A stretch of DNA of 64,000 bases from Ectocarpus siliculosus. Its lineage: Eukaryota > Sar > Phaeophyceae > Ectocarpales > Ectocarpaceae. The stretch is from positions 62,001-126,000 of the forward strand of contig FN648327.1 in NCBI GenBank assembly GCA_000310025.1, read 5' to 3'. The notes under the pieces were generated by a model. It had not been told where the DNA came from and ran no database searches. It worked only from the letters and a program-made list of their open reading frames with translations. Below are positions 22,501-34,369 of the stretch, one piece after another. Position 1 is the stretch's first letter; each line of letters begins with the position of its first letter. A program made the translations under genes and the position numbers.

Positions 22501-25083
22501 GGAAGATTGGTGTACAGGGACGAGGAACAAAGTTGAGGACTAATGTCGACGGTCGAGATGAATCCGGTAAGGTTTTGTGTTTGCAACACCGTAATGTACA
22601 AATGCTTGTAGTGATTCACGAGCGCTTAGTACGCACGCGTTCACGTCAAATATTTTCACTTGTTCAAGCCCACCGAATCGTGAGAGAGTAGCCTCAAGGT
22701 TACAGGTTGTGGCTCTTTGCACCGAAGACTATCATACGCACCGGGCCTAATGCGGACGTCAGCCAAAGCACTGTAGGACATGATAGGAATCGGGAAACCT
22801 ACACCTCTCTTGTAGTGAATGCTGCGGTGGACACCCCTCGGTGGAGATTTCATGGCTGGGGAGATTTCATGTTTGTTCACGTGAATAGAAGCCGTTACCG
22901 ACGTCCAAAAGCTGGCGGTGAAAGCCCACCTGCATTCATCACAATGATTGGGCATGGCAGGTAGGCTAAGCGAAAGACAGTAAGGTGGACACAACGACAA
23001 AGCAGGATTTTGTTCCCTACGACTCACCGGCGCAACATCGAAATAGCTGAAGTCCTCACTAGCCTTGACCTCGACCAGCGGTTCGGCCGCGTCAGCGCTC
23101 TCCGATCCGCCGAACATGACGACTTCTCCTTTGGCAAAGTTTACATCGTGGTAGCCCAGGGACTCCGAGTCGCCCCACGCGGCGAGGAGTCTCGTGGCTA
23201 GGGCTCCTGTGGGTATAAAAAAATGCGTCACAGGCAGTCGATAAGGAGAGCGTGATCGTACCCGTAGGGTTTCATTGCGTCCTCGATGACTACGTGTCGT
23301 AATTTTTTACGCACTGGGAAGTTGACGTTATTGTGTGCGTATGCCACACAAACCGTCTAGGAGCTGAGTCCAAAAATCCGGGGCAAACTTCGGGCGGCAG
23401 ACGCGGATACGCGGTTCCGGTTCGCTACATGGCAGCGCAATCAGGGGAGGATGGCCCGGTGGATACGGGTCGAGTAAAGTGGGGGGGGGGATTGAAGCGC
23501 GAATCGTTAGCGTATTCTTCTTCCACCCCCAAATGTATATAGTGGAGCCCTGAGCTATTTCCCTGGTGGCAAGGGTAGGGAGGTCTCGAACGGTCAGGAC
23601 TCAACTTGCCGTAGATTCGAGCGCGCGTTAAGTCTCAATGTGAAAGGAGGCAATTTTTTTCTTGCCCTCAACGTGATTTCCTTCGCACCCTCGAAGCATT
23701 CTACCACACGGAGCGGCCAAGACTCAATGTACCTTTCGCCATGCAGGCATGGTCACCCATAGTCTCCAAGAATCAGGTCTACAGTACTGACCGACCATGA
23801 GTTCTTCTGCTGGACGATGAAAAGGAGGCTCAGGCGGGGGCCGCCGCCCTCCTGCTTGACGCGATATGCGTCTTTCTGTATATCGAGCAAGCGCGCGCCC
23901 CCTGTCAAAGATGGTACTGGATGGCATGAACGCTACATGCACTAGCGAACTCGTCCTACCGTCGAGGCTGTCGTCCTCGAAGACCCGATCTTGCGCGTCT
24001 CCCGTGTCTAGAGCTCTCTCCGCCTCGAACACAAGGCCCCCGCTGCTGGCGTCTGCCGATAGCAAGGTCCAGTCTTGCGTGCATTCGTCGACGACAGGCG
24101 CACCCGCCACAAGGGAGTGAGCGTCGGTCACATTCCCCGTCTTGTGCGTGGAAAATGGGCGAGCGAGAGGGGGATGTGGTGCAAACATTGTGTATTTGAG
24201 GTCGAGATCGGCCCACCTCGCGGTCGAACTACCGAGCATTTGAATGGTTTCTTGATGCACAGGAAGCGCGGTGGTAAACTAGCTCGAGCGTGCGCACCAA
24301 ACGATGCAATATATTGACATGATCATGGCGACTATCTTCCGTGCCTACACATACAAACGGGTAGGGCAACACATCGATCGGTTCTTACATATCGCTCTCT
24401 CACACCGAATCACCCAACCATTCCTATCTGCCACGGTGAGCACTCTGCGAAGGTGTACCGGTTCTGCTAAAAGTCATACGACGGATACCCTGCGAACGGC
24501 GTCTTCCTTAACCCTTCCCCACCCACAGAATTGACCCTCAACTGGGAAACTCTTGTAGCCAGGACACGTAATTCGATGCAAGTGTCACAGGTTCTTTGTA
24601 GGATCGATGTTCTCAGGAATGACACACATTTGTGTCCATGGTAAAAATGTCCAAGCCAAGAGAAAAAAGTAGGAACAAGGAGGTTGAACCAGTGTCCTAG
24701 ACTACCGGCCATGTCCGATGGAGTACCGATTCTGGTAAAAGTCAATCGACGGATACCCTGTGAATCGGGTCCTCCTCAACACTCACAGCTATCTCGTAGT
24801 ACACGATGTCGGCGCCCTCCATGCCCCCCATCTCAGAGATGCCTACGCCCGCCCAGCCGCTGGCAGCTTTGGCATGGACGGCCACACGAATTGTTTCGGC
24901 CTCGAGATCGATAGTCCAGAAGATGTCGACGTTGGTGTCAAGCGACACGTTCCTAGCGTAGGAGGAGCCGTTGAAGTCATCTGTCGCGGCAACAGCCTGG
25001 AGACCAAACACGGATGTGCCGCAGAAGAGGGCGAACGCGAGTCGTTCCCTCGCTCCGAATGTGGTTCCGGACGTCGACTTCAT
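19552..25083 (-). pseudogene. DBH/MOXD1-like copper monooxygenase, copy A, frameshifted
   Basis: Nine exons match copy B: 24787-25083, 23960-24140, 23028-23206, 22366-22446, 21120-21736, 20652-20840, 20265-20362, 19778-19949 and about 19552-19652, all with GT-AG borders and the same phases. The encoded order is signal peptide, DOMON (for example TGNVTDAHSLVAG, DECTQDW, LDTGDAQDR, LLAAWGDS), copper domain N (HHLVLTG) and copper domain C (HMHENG, GSENEM). Exon 5 is 617 bp: 90 bp longer than B by a Ser/Asp-rich insert, but one base short in a G run (plus-strand CCCCCC at 21348-21353; B has seven). The frame then stops at 21329-21331, giving 381 residues that lack the third CuA His and all of domain C. 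The last exon also needs a different phase from B. Either a pseudogene or a homopolymer sequencing error at exon 5. Confidence 0.75.
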
Positions 25084-25440
25084 TGTGTTCCTCTGCCGAC
25101 ACGCGAACGAACGAGAGGAGATCAGGAAACAGCGTTGACGAACAAGGTATGGAATTCATTGGTGCCCCATTATCTCTTGCCCAGTGATGAAGTACCTTGT
25201 GATATTCACAACGTACGCGCGAAACACGGCGCCCACGAACCGCGAACATGGGAAGCCAGAGCCAACACGACGTGCTTTTTCCAAAGCTGCAACCCTTAAC
25301 GGCGGCACTGCAACAAGAGAGGTTGAGCAAGTGCCACATCAATCGAGACACGTCGCGCGGAAGGTAGACAACGGGCAAAGAGCGAGTATCACCGGCAGGA
25401 TGTATCTGCATCAACGTTTCGGCAACGACCCGACGGGGGA

Positions 25441-25500
25441 GAGGGCACTCTCTTTCGCGTGCCTTAGCGGTTTGACCATTGACCAAGGCGGGGGAGGGCG
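25441..25500 (-). mobile_element. Short fragment resembling the 3' end of the local LINE
   Basis: The stretch containing 'agcggtttgaccattgacca' also occurs at about 30777-30805 and 31628-31655, in each case at the 3' edge of a LINE fragment on the minus strand. On the minus strand all three read VNGxTAKxxE. No LINE body follows here, so this would be a 3'-terminal scrap close to the 5' end of monooxygenase copy A. Confidence 0.3.
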
Positions 25501-25766
25501 GGGTCTAGAAGCACTGCATTTAGAATGCATGCACCGAGATCTCAATAAGTCTTCGTCTCGATATCGACAGGAACTAAAATTATTGTCGATCTCTTCTCGC
25601 GCTCGTAAATATTGTGTAGGCCACTCAAATCAGATTCACCAATGGCAAATAGTGTTCTAGGTTAGAAATGACAGCAAACGTTGGCCTATATTGTGAAAAG
25701 AGTGCAGGCTGTAGGAGGCTGATGATGGAGCAAAACAACACGTAGGAAGCGTAACATGACTATTTG

Positions 25767-25827
25767 TTTGGACACATCCTTTGTGCAAGTTTGGACACAC
25801 ATCCTTGTGCAAGTTTGGACACATCGG
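25767..25827 (+). repeat. Three-unit tandem repeat, about 24 bp
   Basis: 'tttggacacatcctttgtgc' type units start at 25767, 25790 and 25814, the third one truncated. It lies in intergenic DNA upstream of copy A. Confidence 0.75.
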
Positions 25828-25829
25828 CA

Positions 25830-28800
25830 GGGCAGCAGAGGGAGAAATCGTTGCAGGTCCCCATAGTGGGTGAGTTCGTATATAGTGAACGCATGTAGTG
25901 TTCGTCCGTAGGACGAAAGGCGTACGCGATTTAACACCGCCCATGTCGGCATGGCATCATTGATACCGGTACGTGATCGAAGCTTTACGTTGTGTCAAGG
26001 AATAATACTCCTATACATAGGAAACTATTCATATCGAAGTAGGAGCAAATTGCGCATCTGGCTATCCTGCAAATAAGGGACTTTTTTGCAACCTCATACA
26101 CAAATATATGCGTTCATATACATATGTTGTACACCTTACCAAAATAAACGCAAAAAAAGCTTGCGCACACCCAACACAACAACAGGACATATGACCACCA
26201 TTTGTGAGCACGGTTAAGAATACCTCTACACTGAAACCTAAACCTATAACGCTAGACTAATGGCGGCCATCTGCCCACAAGAAGGGCCTACAGACTGTAC
26301 AGGTGGTGGCCGGGCGGACGGTTGCGCTCTCTCAACCTGATACCTCTGGACACACAAACGTGGCAGCGGTGTACGTTTTTTCACCGCAAAATACCCGGTA
26401 GTCTAGAAAAAAACGCAGGTCATGGGCGGGCGCAGGGATCGTGCAATACTAATATTGTTGAGTTGCGCGATGACCAATATTCTAGACTACGTAATCTACA
26501 GTAAGATCACGCGTCAGCGCCAACTAGTGGAGTACATGTCTAGCGGTCATCATGCTTCTCAACAGAAGTATATACTGCTTAGGCTACATAATATGTGCAT
26601 CTTCAACAAAGTTTGTTATGAATGGTGGTGTGGTGCTGCCCAAACGTGTCACTCTGTTTTCGTCTGGCTGTATCGTATTGAGGAGGTACGTAATTGTACA
26701 GCAGCAGCAGGTCGTACCAACACGGTACTGTAGACGGTAGATTGAACAAGCAGTACCTTGGCCAGGAAGTTGAAAGCCGATGGCAAGTTATTCATTTTTC
26801 TCTGTCTGGTGGAAACGGAAGGCGCGCGTTGATCGTTTTAACTTCTCTGTGTGGAACCTCGATCGGGTGGCTCCTGTATGAAGATAGCATAGATTGCAGT
26901 ACAGCAGTGGACTAAATAGACTTTGTAGACTGCTACCGTGCACCATCCGCAGAATGACCATGTACGATCTACAGTTCGCAACAGCTCTCGATCTACTGTA
27001 CATACAAGCTAGCAGTAGGGGCTCTAGGGCTTCAGACTTTCTGCGACGTCGAACGATAGATCCGGGCAAGTTCGTAGCAGCCTAGGTCTGTGCCGCGCAC
27101 AGACGGGCAATCAATGTAGCTGAATGCATCGACGATAATATGCTCACGTAAGCTATCGTCTCCACTGATGGCATTGACAAGTCCCACGATAATATACTAG
27201 ACCACTGCAAGTAGCATCGGGCGCCTGTTTTTGCCACAGAGCTGCACCTGAGGTGGGCTAATCAAGATCCCGTCCTACACAACAGAGCAGTTCAACCACG
27301 TCAGCACTGAAAACATCCCAACCGCATTCATTCGTGCGACTTCCGCTCACTTTGTTGGCTCGTAGGCTGGTAGAGGTGATTTATGCCCCGATGAATGTTT
27401 CAGTCGCACGTGTTCCGGGCAGGGTAGTCTGGTGTCTGGTGGGTGCTGTGGTGCACATGCGAGAAGGGAGGGAGGGGGTTTTGTTTGGAAACTTGAGAAC
27501 GTTCCTTTTTCTTTGCAGCGGGGTTTCTTTTCCGCCTCTACGGCCGCTCTGGGCCACACTATTCCCCGCCTCGGAATACAATGACGCGATAATGCGATGA
27601 CGCACACCACGCGCGAGTGCACCATGCATACACATATGATACGCCAAAGCAGCACTATTGTATGTACGTCCTTGACAGTTTGCAGTGAAGGTTCAATGTG
27701 GCTGGCGCCTGTCGGCGACTGGAGATTTGTTGAACTATTTGAGCGCCTACGTAAGCGTAGCAGTAATTTCAGAGTTCCAGTAGAAACGAACGGGACTGTC
27801 CCTGCACCGCCAACCACCAACCCGCCACTCCCAATTTCGCCGCTTCGTGTTGTCTGCTGCTTGGCTGCTTGGTCTCGAGCTGTTGTCGTTCGCTGTAAAC
27901 CGCGCCGGTGAACCGCACGCACCACACAGCAGTGGAGAGCTTTCGGCTGTTGCTCTGGCCTGCACTCTACACATGTACTTCGCGTGGAGGCGGTTGCCCT
28001 CGGCGATTGCCAACCTCTCACCCTTTTTTTCTTGGGGGACGTGAGTGCGAACCCTTTGGCGCAGTCACACGCAAGTGTGTTTGTTCGCATACAGCAGTGA
28101 AGCGCGTGCACTTGACCCGTTGGATCTAGGCTATTCGCCGGCCTATGCCTCTTGCCCACGGGCAGCCAACAGCGTCTTATTCGCTGTTCATGGACCCGTC
28201 AAGGGCAAAATCGGCATATGCCACACATCCTCTCTCTACTTCGTTTGTTTACAACAGTGGGATTGACTGTTGTGCAAGTTTGTCGTTGTCCAAGCTCCAG
28301 GGTACCTGTAGTGCTTTGTTTTGGTGCTGAGCACGTAACGTCACGCAGAAAGTGTCCGTCTGTCCCGTGACTTTCAGTCGCAAGTGTTTTTCGAAGTACA
28401 TCGCTCTTGAAATGAGATAAAGAACTTTAAAATCGTTGCAAAGAAACGTCTTCACACGTGCGTAATAATAACCGTTGGGGTGGTCAAGGACGGGGAGTAC
28501 ATACCCAGGCTGTGACACGGTACTTGTGTACGAACAAGCGCTATAAACTCCGGAGTTTATAGCGCTTGTTCGTACACAAGTATTTTGCCTACTAGATAGG
28601 GCGGGGTAATGAGCCGCGGGGTAGCCGACTCAATACCTTGCAGTGGTCTATCTGCGAAGCTTTTTACGGCGAGTGCACCCGATGGCTGAATCATGAATGT
28701 AACAGCAACGAACGGGCGGGCGTTGTGGGGATTCGTGTGTTGTACAGTATTTATAAATACCGCAGATGACACAAGATAGCACCCCGTGGACCAACTTCCA

Positions 28801-30000
28801 AAGCTCGGTTGCTTCACACCACACACCGCAAAGAGTGGCGGTGCCGAAAAGGGAGGTGTGGGAACCGTCTCGTCGAGAGCTTCCCGACAACGTCTCGCTG
28901 GGCTTACGCATCCTGTTCGTCGTGAAACACTCGCTAATTAAGAACAGGGTGTGGGTATGGTATCTTATGTCATCGACGGTAGACCTGTGTGTCATACATG
29001 CGTTCCATATCGATATGGTATTTCGGTTGATTTTTTTGCACAGAGTGTCGCACCAACACTTGTAAAGCTAATTCCCGCCACCTGTGTCTATGCCACGGCT
29101 TGTGTGGTGGCTGATAGAGGCCACGGGGACATTGGACCCACGGAAATTGGCGGCGGCGAGAGTCGGCACAGCAGTGCATGCATGCGAGAAAAAACATCCC
29201 GCCGAAAAAGGAGGCTCTTCTTCTTGAGCATTTTATTCCCATGGCACAGCTTTGTGTTTGAAGGTGACCCCTCCCCGCACACCGAAGCAACACCAAAAAT
29301 AAATGTATCCGCCACGAGCTGCGTCCATTCTCCGTCTAATATGGTGATGAATACAGGCCGGGACGATCTAGGACATTCAGAATTGGGGTGCCTAAGAGTG
29401 AGTCCGAATCAAAAACACCACGTTTGCCGGGATCAGTTGGTATATTTTCCCCTGGTCAAGGTTGGGTTTTATTGATGATCCCTCTCTACACACCTAAGCA
29501 ACAGCAATGACAATGGCATACGCCCCTAGCTCTGTGTATGGCTCCCTTCTCCAGCCAGTGCTGTCTTGGCAATCCTGGCCGTGTTGCGCGGTTCGCTGAG
29601 TGCTTCTTCGGTTTCTCCTGGTGACCAAGCAGCTGCGTGTGACTGGGTGGGAGATCTACGATGCCTTGGCTTGCATTTCCTCTACACTCCGCGGGAATCG
29701 GGGTAAGAACCTCCCATAAGTATGGTTATTGGGTACACATGCTGGTGAAGCAATGTCATCTGCTGTCGGAGCACGACCACACCGGTGCGGTGAAGAGCGC
29801 CCTATTTTTCTTGTTCCTTACAAGCCAGCAGATCGCCAATCAGTGCTCTATTGACCTCGTGCTGGTCGAAAAGGACGGAAAATTCAGCCGGTCGTTTATT
29901 GAAGCTTGGGCCCCTCGGTAGATAGAGCCTGTTTTTTCCCTCCTCGGGGGGAGGGAAAAGAACGGTCGCGCTTGACGCTCCGCGGCTCTTTAAAAATATC
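25830..30000. other. AT-richer intergenic region, no gene recognised
   Basis: No domain could be recognised on either strand. The longest frame is 270 codons on the minus strand (27347-28159), without repeats, membrane segments or motifs I can name and without supporting splice or paralogue evidence. The region contains the perfect palindrome at 28521-28582, listed separately. A minor feature is a short frame at 29661-29921 on the plus strand, directly before the third copy of the Cys motif. Confidence 0.45.
28521..28582. repeat. Perfect spacerless palindrome, 62 bp
   Basis: Bases 28521-28551 are the exact reverse complement of 28552-28582. The axis falls in CTCC|GGAG, with no loop. The arms start with 'tacttgtgtacgaacaagcg'. 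Flanking bases do not continue the symmetry. Such a sequence could extrude as a cruciform or be the fused ends of a very short inverted-repeat element. There is no coding potential. Confidence 0.95.
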
Positions 30001-30151
30001 GAAGAGGAAACTTTTTCTGGGCTATCTCCTCCCTATCTGTACTTGTTGCAAGCTAAAACCGCGGGACGAATGCCTCTGTATGGCGCAGGCTGGAACTCCC
30101 CGAGCGAGTATCGACCCCGGCGTTCGGAAAGAGCTCAATATCGAACCGTAA
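29906..30151 (+). pseudogene. Third, diverged copy of the Cys-motif reading frame
   Basis: The 81-codon frame ends in LLPICTCCKLKPRDECLCMA, then QAGTPRASIDPGVRKELN. This aligns with the 7027-7171 frame (CCTICK, FCVVSAGT, RLDPSVWKELGH). DNA identity is much lower than between U1 and U2, yet the protein spacing is kept. It may mark the remnant of a third U-type repeat upstream of monooxygenase copy B. Confidence 0.3.
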
Positions 30152-30779
30152 GCCGGGGGTAGCCCCCGACCTCAACTGAAGTATTTTCCCTTTTGGGCAG
30201 GGAGGACGTCTATCTGTCATTGTATGATGCGAGTTAGTGGACGTGACGAAGATGCACATATTTGAGGTAGGATAGAAGAAATGGGAAAGACAGTTCAAAT
30301 CGGGGTTCTAACCCGTGACGACGTTACCCATCCGACCGTTCGCACGCAAAACCCGAAACGACTCCGGTGGGAGCGCTTGAAATTCCGATTGACTGCAGGA
30401 AACTGATATGACCGGAAAGACCGAAACGGTAACTAACGCGATGCTCGGGGCTTACAGAACGCGCCACCACTACAAAATTTGCTGTGTAAGAACTTGAGCC
30501 TAGAAAAATCCAAAATCAAAGAACTTTGCCAATAGAACAGGTGCTCAGTTCCAGCGTGACGTTAAGAACAAGAACCCGCCCTCATGGTGTACCAAGACGA
30601 ATAGAGGTAAGAACGGAGCCCCAAAACGGGGCGGCTGCAAGACAAGCACTCAGGAAGGTGGGGGTGACCTAAACAGCATTTAGTTTCCGATTCGAGGCGG
30701 GGGGAGGGAGAGGACCTCGTGAAAAAAAACTGGAAACGCGGAGGCTGAGGGCGTACTCTCTCTGATGTCTCCCATGCCT

Positions 30780-31640
30780 TTGCGGTTCGACCATTGACCA
30801 CACTTCCTCGAGAGGAAGCATCATTGTCTCAACAGGACCGATCCCTGATGCCCAATCGTTCCTACTTCGATGTACTTTGCCAAAGGTGGCTCAATAATGT
30901 TTTTCCTAGCCTACCTGTCCCATCGATATCACTTCCCCGCCTTTTCAACAAGTTTCCTAACACTAGTACAGCTACCGTCTTCTCCTGGCTATTCCATGCC
31001 TCAAACATCTCCCTGTACCTTTCCTACTGCTTGTCCAACTCAGTCATGTACATTACTTTTCTCCTTATCGCCAAACACGGACGTTTCGTAACGACATGAA
31101 CCCGGTCTTCACACTCGGAGCCGCGTTCACATTTGATCTTGTCATTTTCATCGTTTTCCTTCCTGAATCTTCGTCAACGTTCGCAAAGGCCGTTGTGCCC
31201 AGTGCTAAATTTGACCTTCTGCTTTGTCCCGACATCCACATCCTGTAGGTACCTATTACCTCTTTCAACATTCCGAATACATTCAGACCCTGCTTATCCT
31301 TGGATCCTTTCGTTAGGTTTTGTTCCCTCTCGGCAAAAGCTGCAGAATTCTTGTTCTCGAACCCCTCAAGACCTACCTTTCGTTCCCAATTTGTCAACCG
31401 CATCGATTTCGAACTCTTCCGTACGTCATCTATAGCCTTAATCCATTCCCTGGGTTGCTACCCCTGTTATTCTTGTTTGTCCACTTCGCCTCCCAAGCTT
31501 CTCTCCGCAACCTCTCCTCCATATCGTACATTACATACAGCAGACTTGCCATTTGAGCTTCCGTACGCCTCTTCCCGATCGTAGGAGTTGGATCCAAACG
31601 GGGGGGGTACTCGCTCTTTTCCCATGTCTTAGCCGTTCGG
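30780..31640 (-). mobile_element. LINE-type retrotransposon 3' fragment, tandem copy 1
   Basis: On the minus strand this stretch is a decayed copy of 31641-32460. Near 31075-31135 one frame reads GSECEDRVHVV, matching GSECEDHVDVL of copy 2, but in a broken frame. Upstream (about 31140-31400) another frame has WERKVGLEGFE and LALGTTAFANVDED. The plus-strand sequence 'ttgaccacacttcctcg' marks the 3' edge of both copies. Frames are interrupted throughout, so the copy is inactive. Confidence 0.5.
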
Positions 31641-32460
31641 CCATTGACCACACTTCCTCGGCAGGACGGAGCATTGTTTTTCACAGGACCGATCACCGAA
31701 GTTCAATCGTTAATTCCTACTTTGCCAAAAAGGTGGCTCAAAAATGTTTTCCCTAGCTTGTCTGTCCTTTCAATATCACACGCCTTTTTCGCCCACTTCC
31801 AATGCCCCAGTACGGCTACCGTCTTCTCCCAGCTATTCCATGCCTCAAATATCTCTCTGTACCTAATCCTTCTACTTTTTCCCAGCTCAGTCGTGTGCAT
31901 TCCCCTCGCCTTCTTGTACAACGGACATTCCGCAAGTACATCGACATGGTCTTCGCACTCGGAACCGTTTTGATTTACATCTGGATTTCTATGTCGTCTT
32001 CATCATCTACCTTCCTAAGCCTTCGTCTACGTTCCCGAAGGCCAATGTCCCCAGTCCTAAATTTGACCTTCAGCTTTGTCCCTGCATCCATTGGGCCAGT
32101 ACAGGTAGGTACTCCTTCAATTCTATTCCTTCTTTCAGCATTCCGTACACATCCAGACCCTCCTTCTCCTTGGTTTATATGTTTAGATTCTGTCCTTCTC
32201 TCTCCACAAAAGCAAGATATCTTCTCCTTGAACCCCTCGAGACCTTCCGATTCCAGCATATCACCTTCGTCAATATTGAACACCTTCCATGCGTCGTGTA
32301 CAACATTAATCCACTCTGTAGGTTGGTACACCAATTATTTCCGTTTTCCCCCTTCGCCTCCCAAGCTATTGTCGGCAACCTCTCCTCTCCCATACCGTAC
32401 ATGAGGTACTGCCATCTAGGGGGCGAATTGACGGCTACTACTTTACTCTTACAGCAGTAG
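31641..32460 (-). mobile_element. LINE-type retrotransposon 3' fragment, tandem copy 2
   Basis: The minus strand reads, in order, TEWINVVHDAW, ESEGLEGFKEK, KLKVKFRTGDIGLRERRRR and then SECEDHVDVLAECPLYKKAR. The pattern of R-T-G-x-x-x-L-R followed by C-x-x-E-x-H-x-x-x-x-C-P-x-Y is what is found after the reverse transcriptase domain of many non-LTR retrotransposons. The frame changes between the RTGDIGL part (31975-32334) and the CPLY part (31703-31980), so the copy is broken. No reverse transcriptase catalytic domain (YxDD) was seen, so this is a 3' remnant. Confidence 0.55.
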
Positions 32461-32539
32461 TGTCTCGTGATGAAATCCACCCACGGAAAGACCTGTGTCC
32501 TCTGCATATAGGGCAATCGGTTTAGAAATAAGAACAAGA

Positions 32540-33935
32540 ACCCCGATTATCACAGGTGGATGCCTGCTCCAAATAAGAACTTGGATAATGAGAACGTGTG
32601 CTCGGTTGGAGGCGAACAATAAGCGTCGAGCCTCAAGCTAAATAAGCGGTTCTTTTGTGGTGGCACATTTTGTAAAATGGCGGCATAAAAATGACCGACG
32701 GCAGGCAGACCCGATACATACGATAGCCCGCGGTGTTAAAGGCAAGATGGTTGATGGAATTCCTTCATTGTAACGTTCCAAGCACACGTCTAGAGAATGT
32801 CGATTTCTACTAACAAACGGCACTTCAACAAGAAAGAAGAAACACCGCTGATGTTCGTACAGTAGAAAAAAAAGGAAACATGCATGCAGCTCGACAAGAC
32901 AGGGAAAAATAGGACACCGAAATAAAGGCCCAATACACGACGAGGCCAGAAACTTTCCCGGACTAGGGCAATACGAAAGTAAGGACCTTAAGCTCGAGGG
33001 CTAGGACGAGGCGAACAAACCGGAAGAAAGAAAAGAACTACCGATATCCGGTGTGGATAGGTTCGCATATAAACCTTGAATGACACGACGACGATTAAAC
33101 GACAATGACGTACACCACTACACAACGCAAGGCAGGCGACAGTGGACAGGGCGAGAAGACGAGACGCGACAAAAATCCGCACAAAAAGTCTGAGGAGATG
33201 AAAAACAGAACGCCGAAGAAAAGCCTTACAAGACGAGGGGAAAAGGATGATACAATCACGACCAGGCAGTACTCATCGGAGACACAAGGAGTGGAAATCA
33301 GGGTGATTCTTCTTCATAACAACGCTGAGATGAGAGCGACCGCCTCGAAGGCGAGAAGCCTGGCGTAGACGATGCCTACCGCGTTGCACATGTGTGAGAG
33401 AGTTGGTGTGAGAAACAAGAAAGGAAGTCGAGCGCCTCTGACCTTTACCACGATGGGTGGCACTCGTGCTACGCGTTCCCCCGACATCTGTCGATGCAAT
33501 CTCTAGAAAATCGAACGAAGAAAATCAACTTGCTTTTAGAGAAGAAACCGGAGATCGTTAACTCTATAACCAAGGGAATAACGAAAATGTGGCCTACCTG
33601 GGGTCGCAAAAAGTGGGGTCAAGTCGAATATAGGTTTGAGGATTTACGCTTCAGAGACTAAGGCCTTAGAAGCTTCAGAACCAAATCATGCGTGGTCAAC
33701 AAATAAATTCCTCAGCAGCTTTTGACAACAGGCAAAAATGTCTGAGTATCTGAATGACTGCAACTTGGTAGTCCCACTGGTGAACAAAAACGTGCGCACA
33801 GGCCACCACAACAATCTTTGTTTATCGGTGAACGCACGACGGAACAAACATTTTGGACCTCTATCAACAACCTCCTGTCCCGTACAGTCGAAGGCAAAGA
33901 AAAGATAGAGACATGCGTTGTCGCAGGTCAACCCG
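32540..33935. other. Intergenic, no gene recognised
   Basis: Only short frames without recognisable motifs were found. From about 33940 onward the sequence begins to match the end of U1 and U2 (about 7440 and 19075). Confidence 0.45.
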
Positions 33936-34070
33936 TGTGAAATACCCAGACAACGCCCGCCGTTGGCAAAACATCGAGAATGGATCGTGCACAACCTCTT
34001 CACCCGCCATGTGCTGAGAGTGCGGATGCCTCGGACTTTTGCGAGTTGCTCTGCAAGCAACTACACCAAA

Positions 34071-34262
34071 ATGGCCTCAAGCACTAGCGCCGCGGCCGTG
34101 GAAATCGCAAACAGTCCAAACATGGGCAGGGTGGCACGTGACGACGAGGTGAGTTCTTGCCCCTCCTGTCAACGAGGAGGCGTGTTGGGTGGGAGAGCGG
34201 GACAAAAGCCAAAGCAATGTGCGCGCGTTTTCACAAACAGTACACGATTGTTCGAGGGGTGA
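34071..34262 (+). CDS. Reading frame with GRVARDDE/SCQRGG motif, copy 3
   Basis: ATG at 34071: MASSTSAAAVEIANSPNMG, RVARDDE, then CPSCQRGGVLGG, to a stop at 34262. In this copy the DDE codons are followed by GTGAGT, a consensus splice donor (34150), which the other two copies lack, so the exon might end there. It lies downstream of monooxygenase copy B on the opposite strand, the same position copy 2 has relative to copy A. Confidence 0.27.
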   Translation: MASSTSAAAVEIANSPNMGRVARDDEVSSCPSCQRGGVLGGRAGQKPKQCARVFTNSTRLFEG

Positions 34263-34369
34263 CGTTGCCGGTCGGCTTCAGGAGCCAACCGGGGAGGAAC
34301 AGGCAGAGAAAACTATCCTGGCCCAGAGGAGCAGAGACTTCACCAAACGAGAAACGCTGTGGGGGTCGT

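Noticed and set aside
27347-28159. Minus-strand frame of 270 codons
   Set aside because: No recognisable domain, no paralogue and no splice support.
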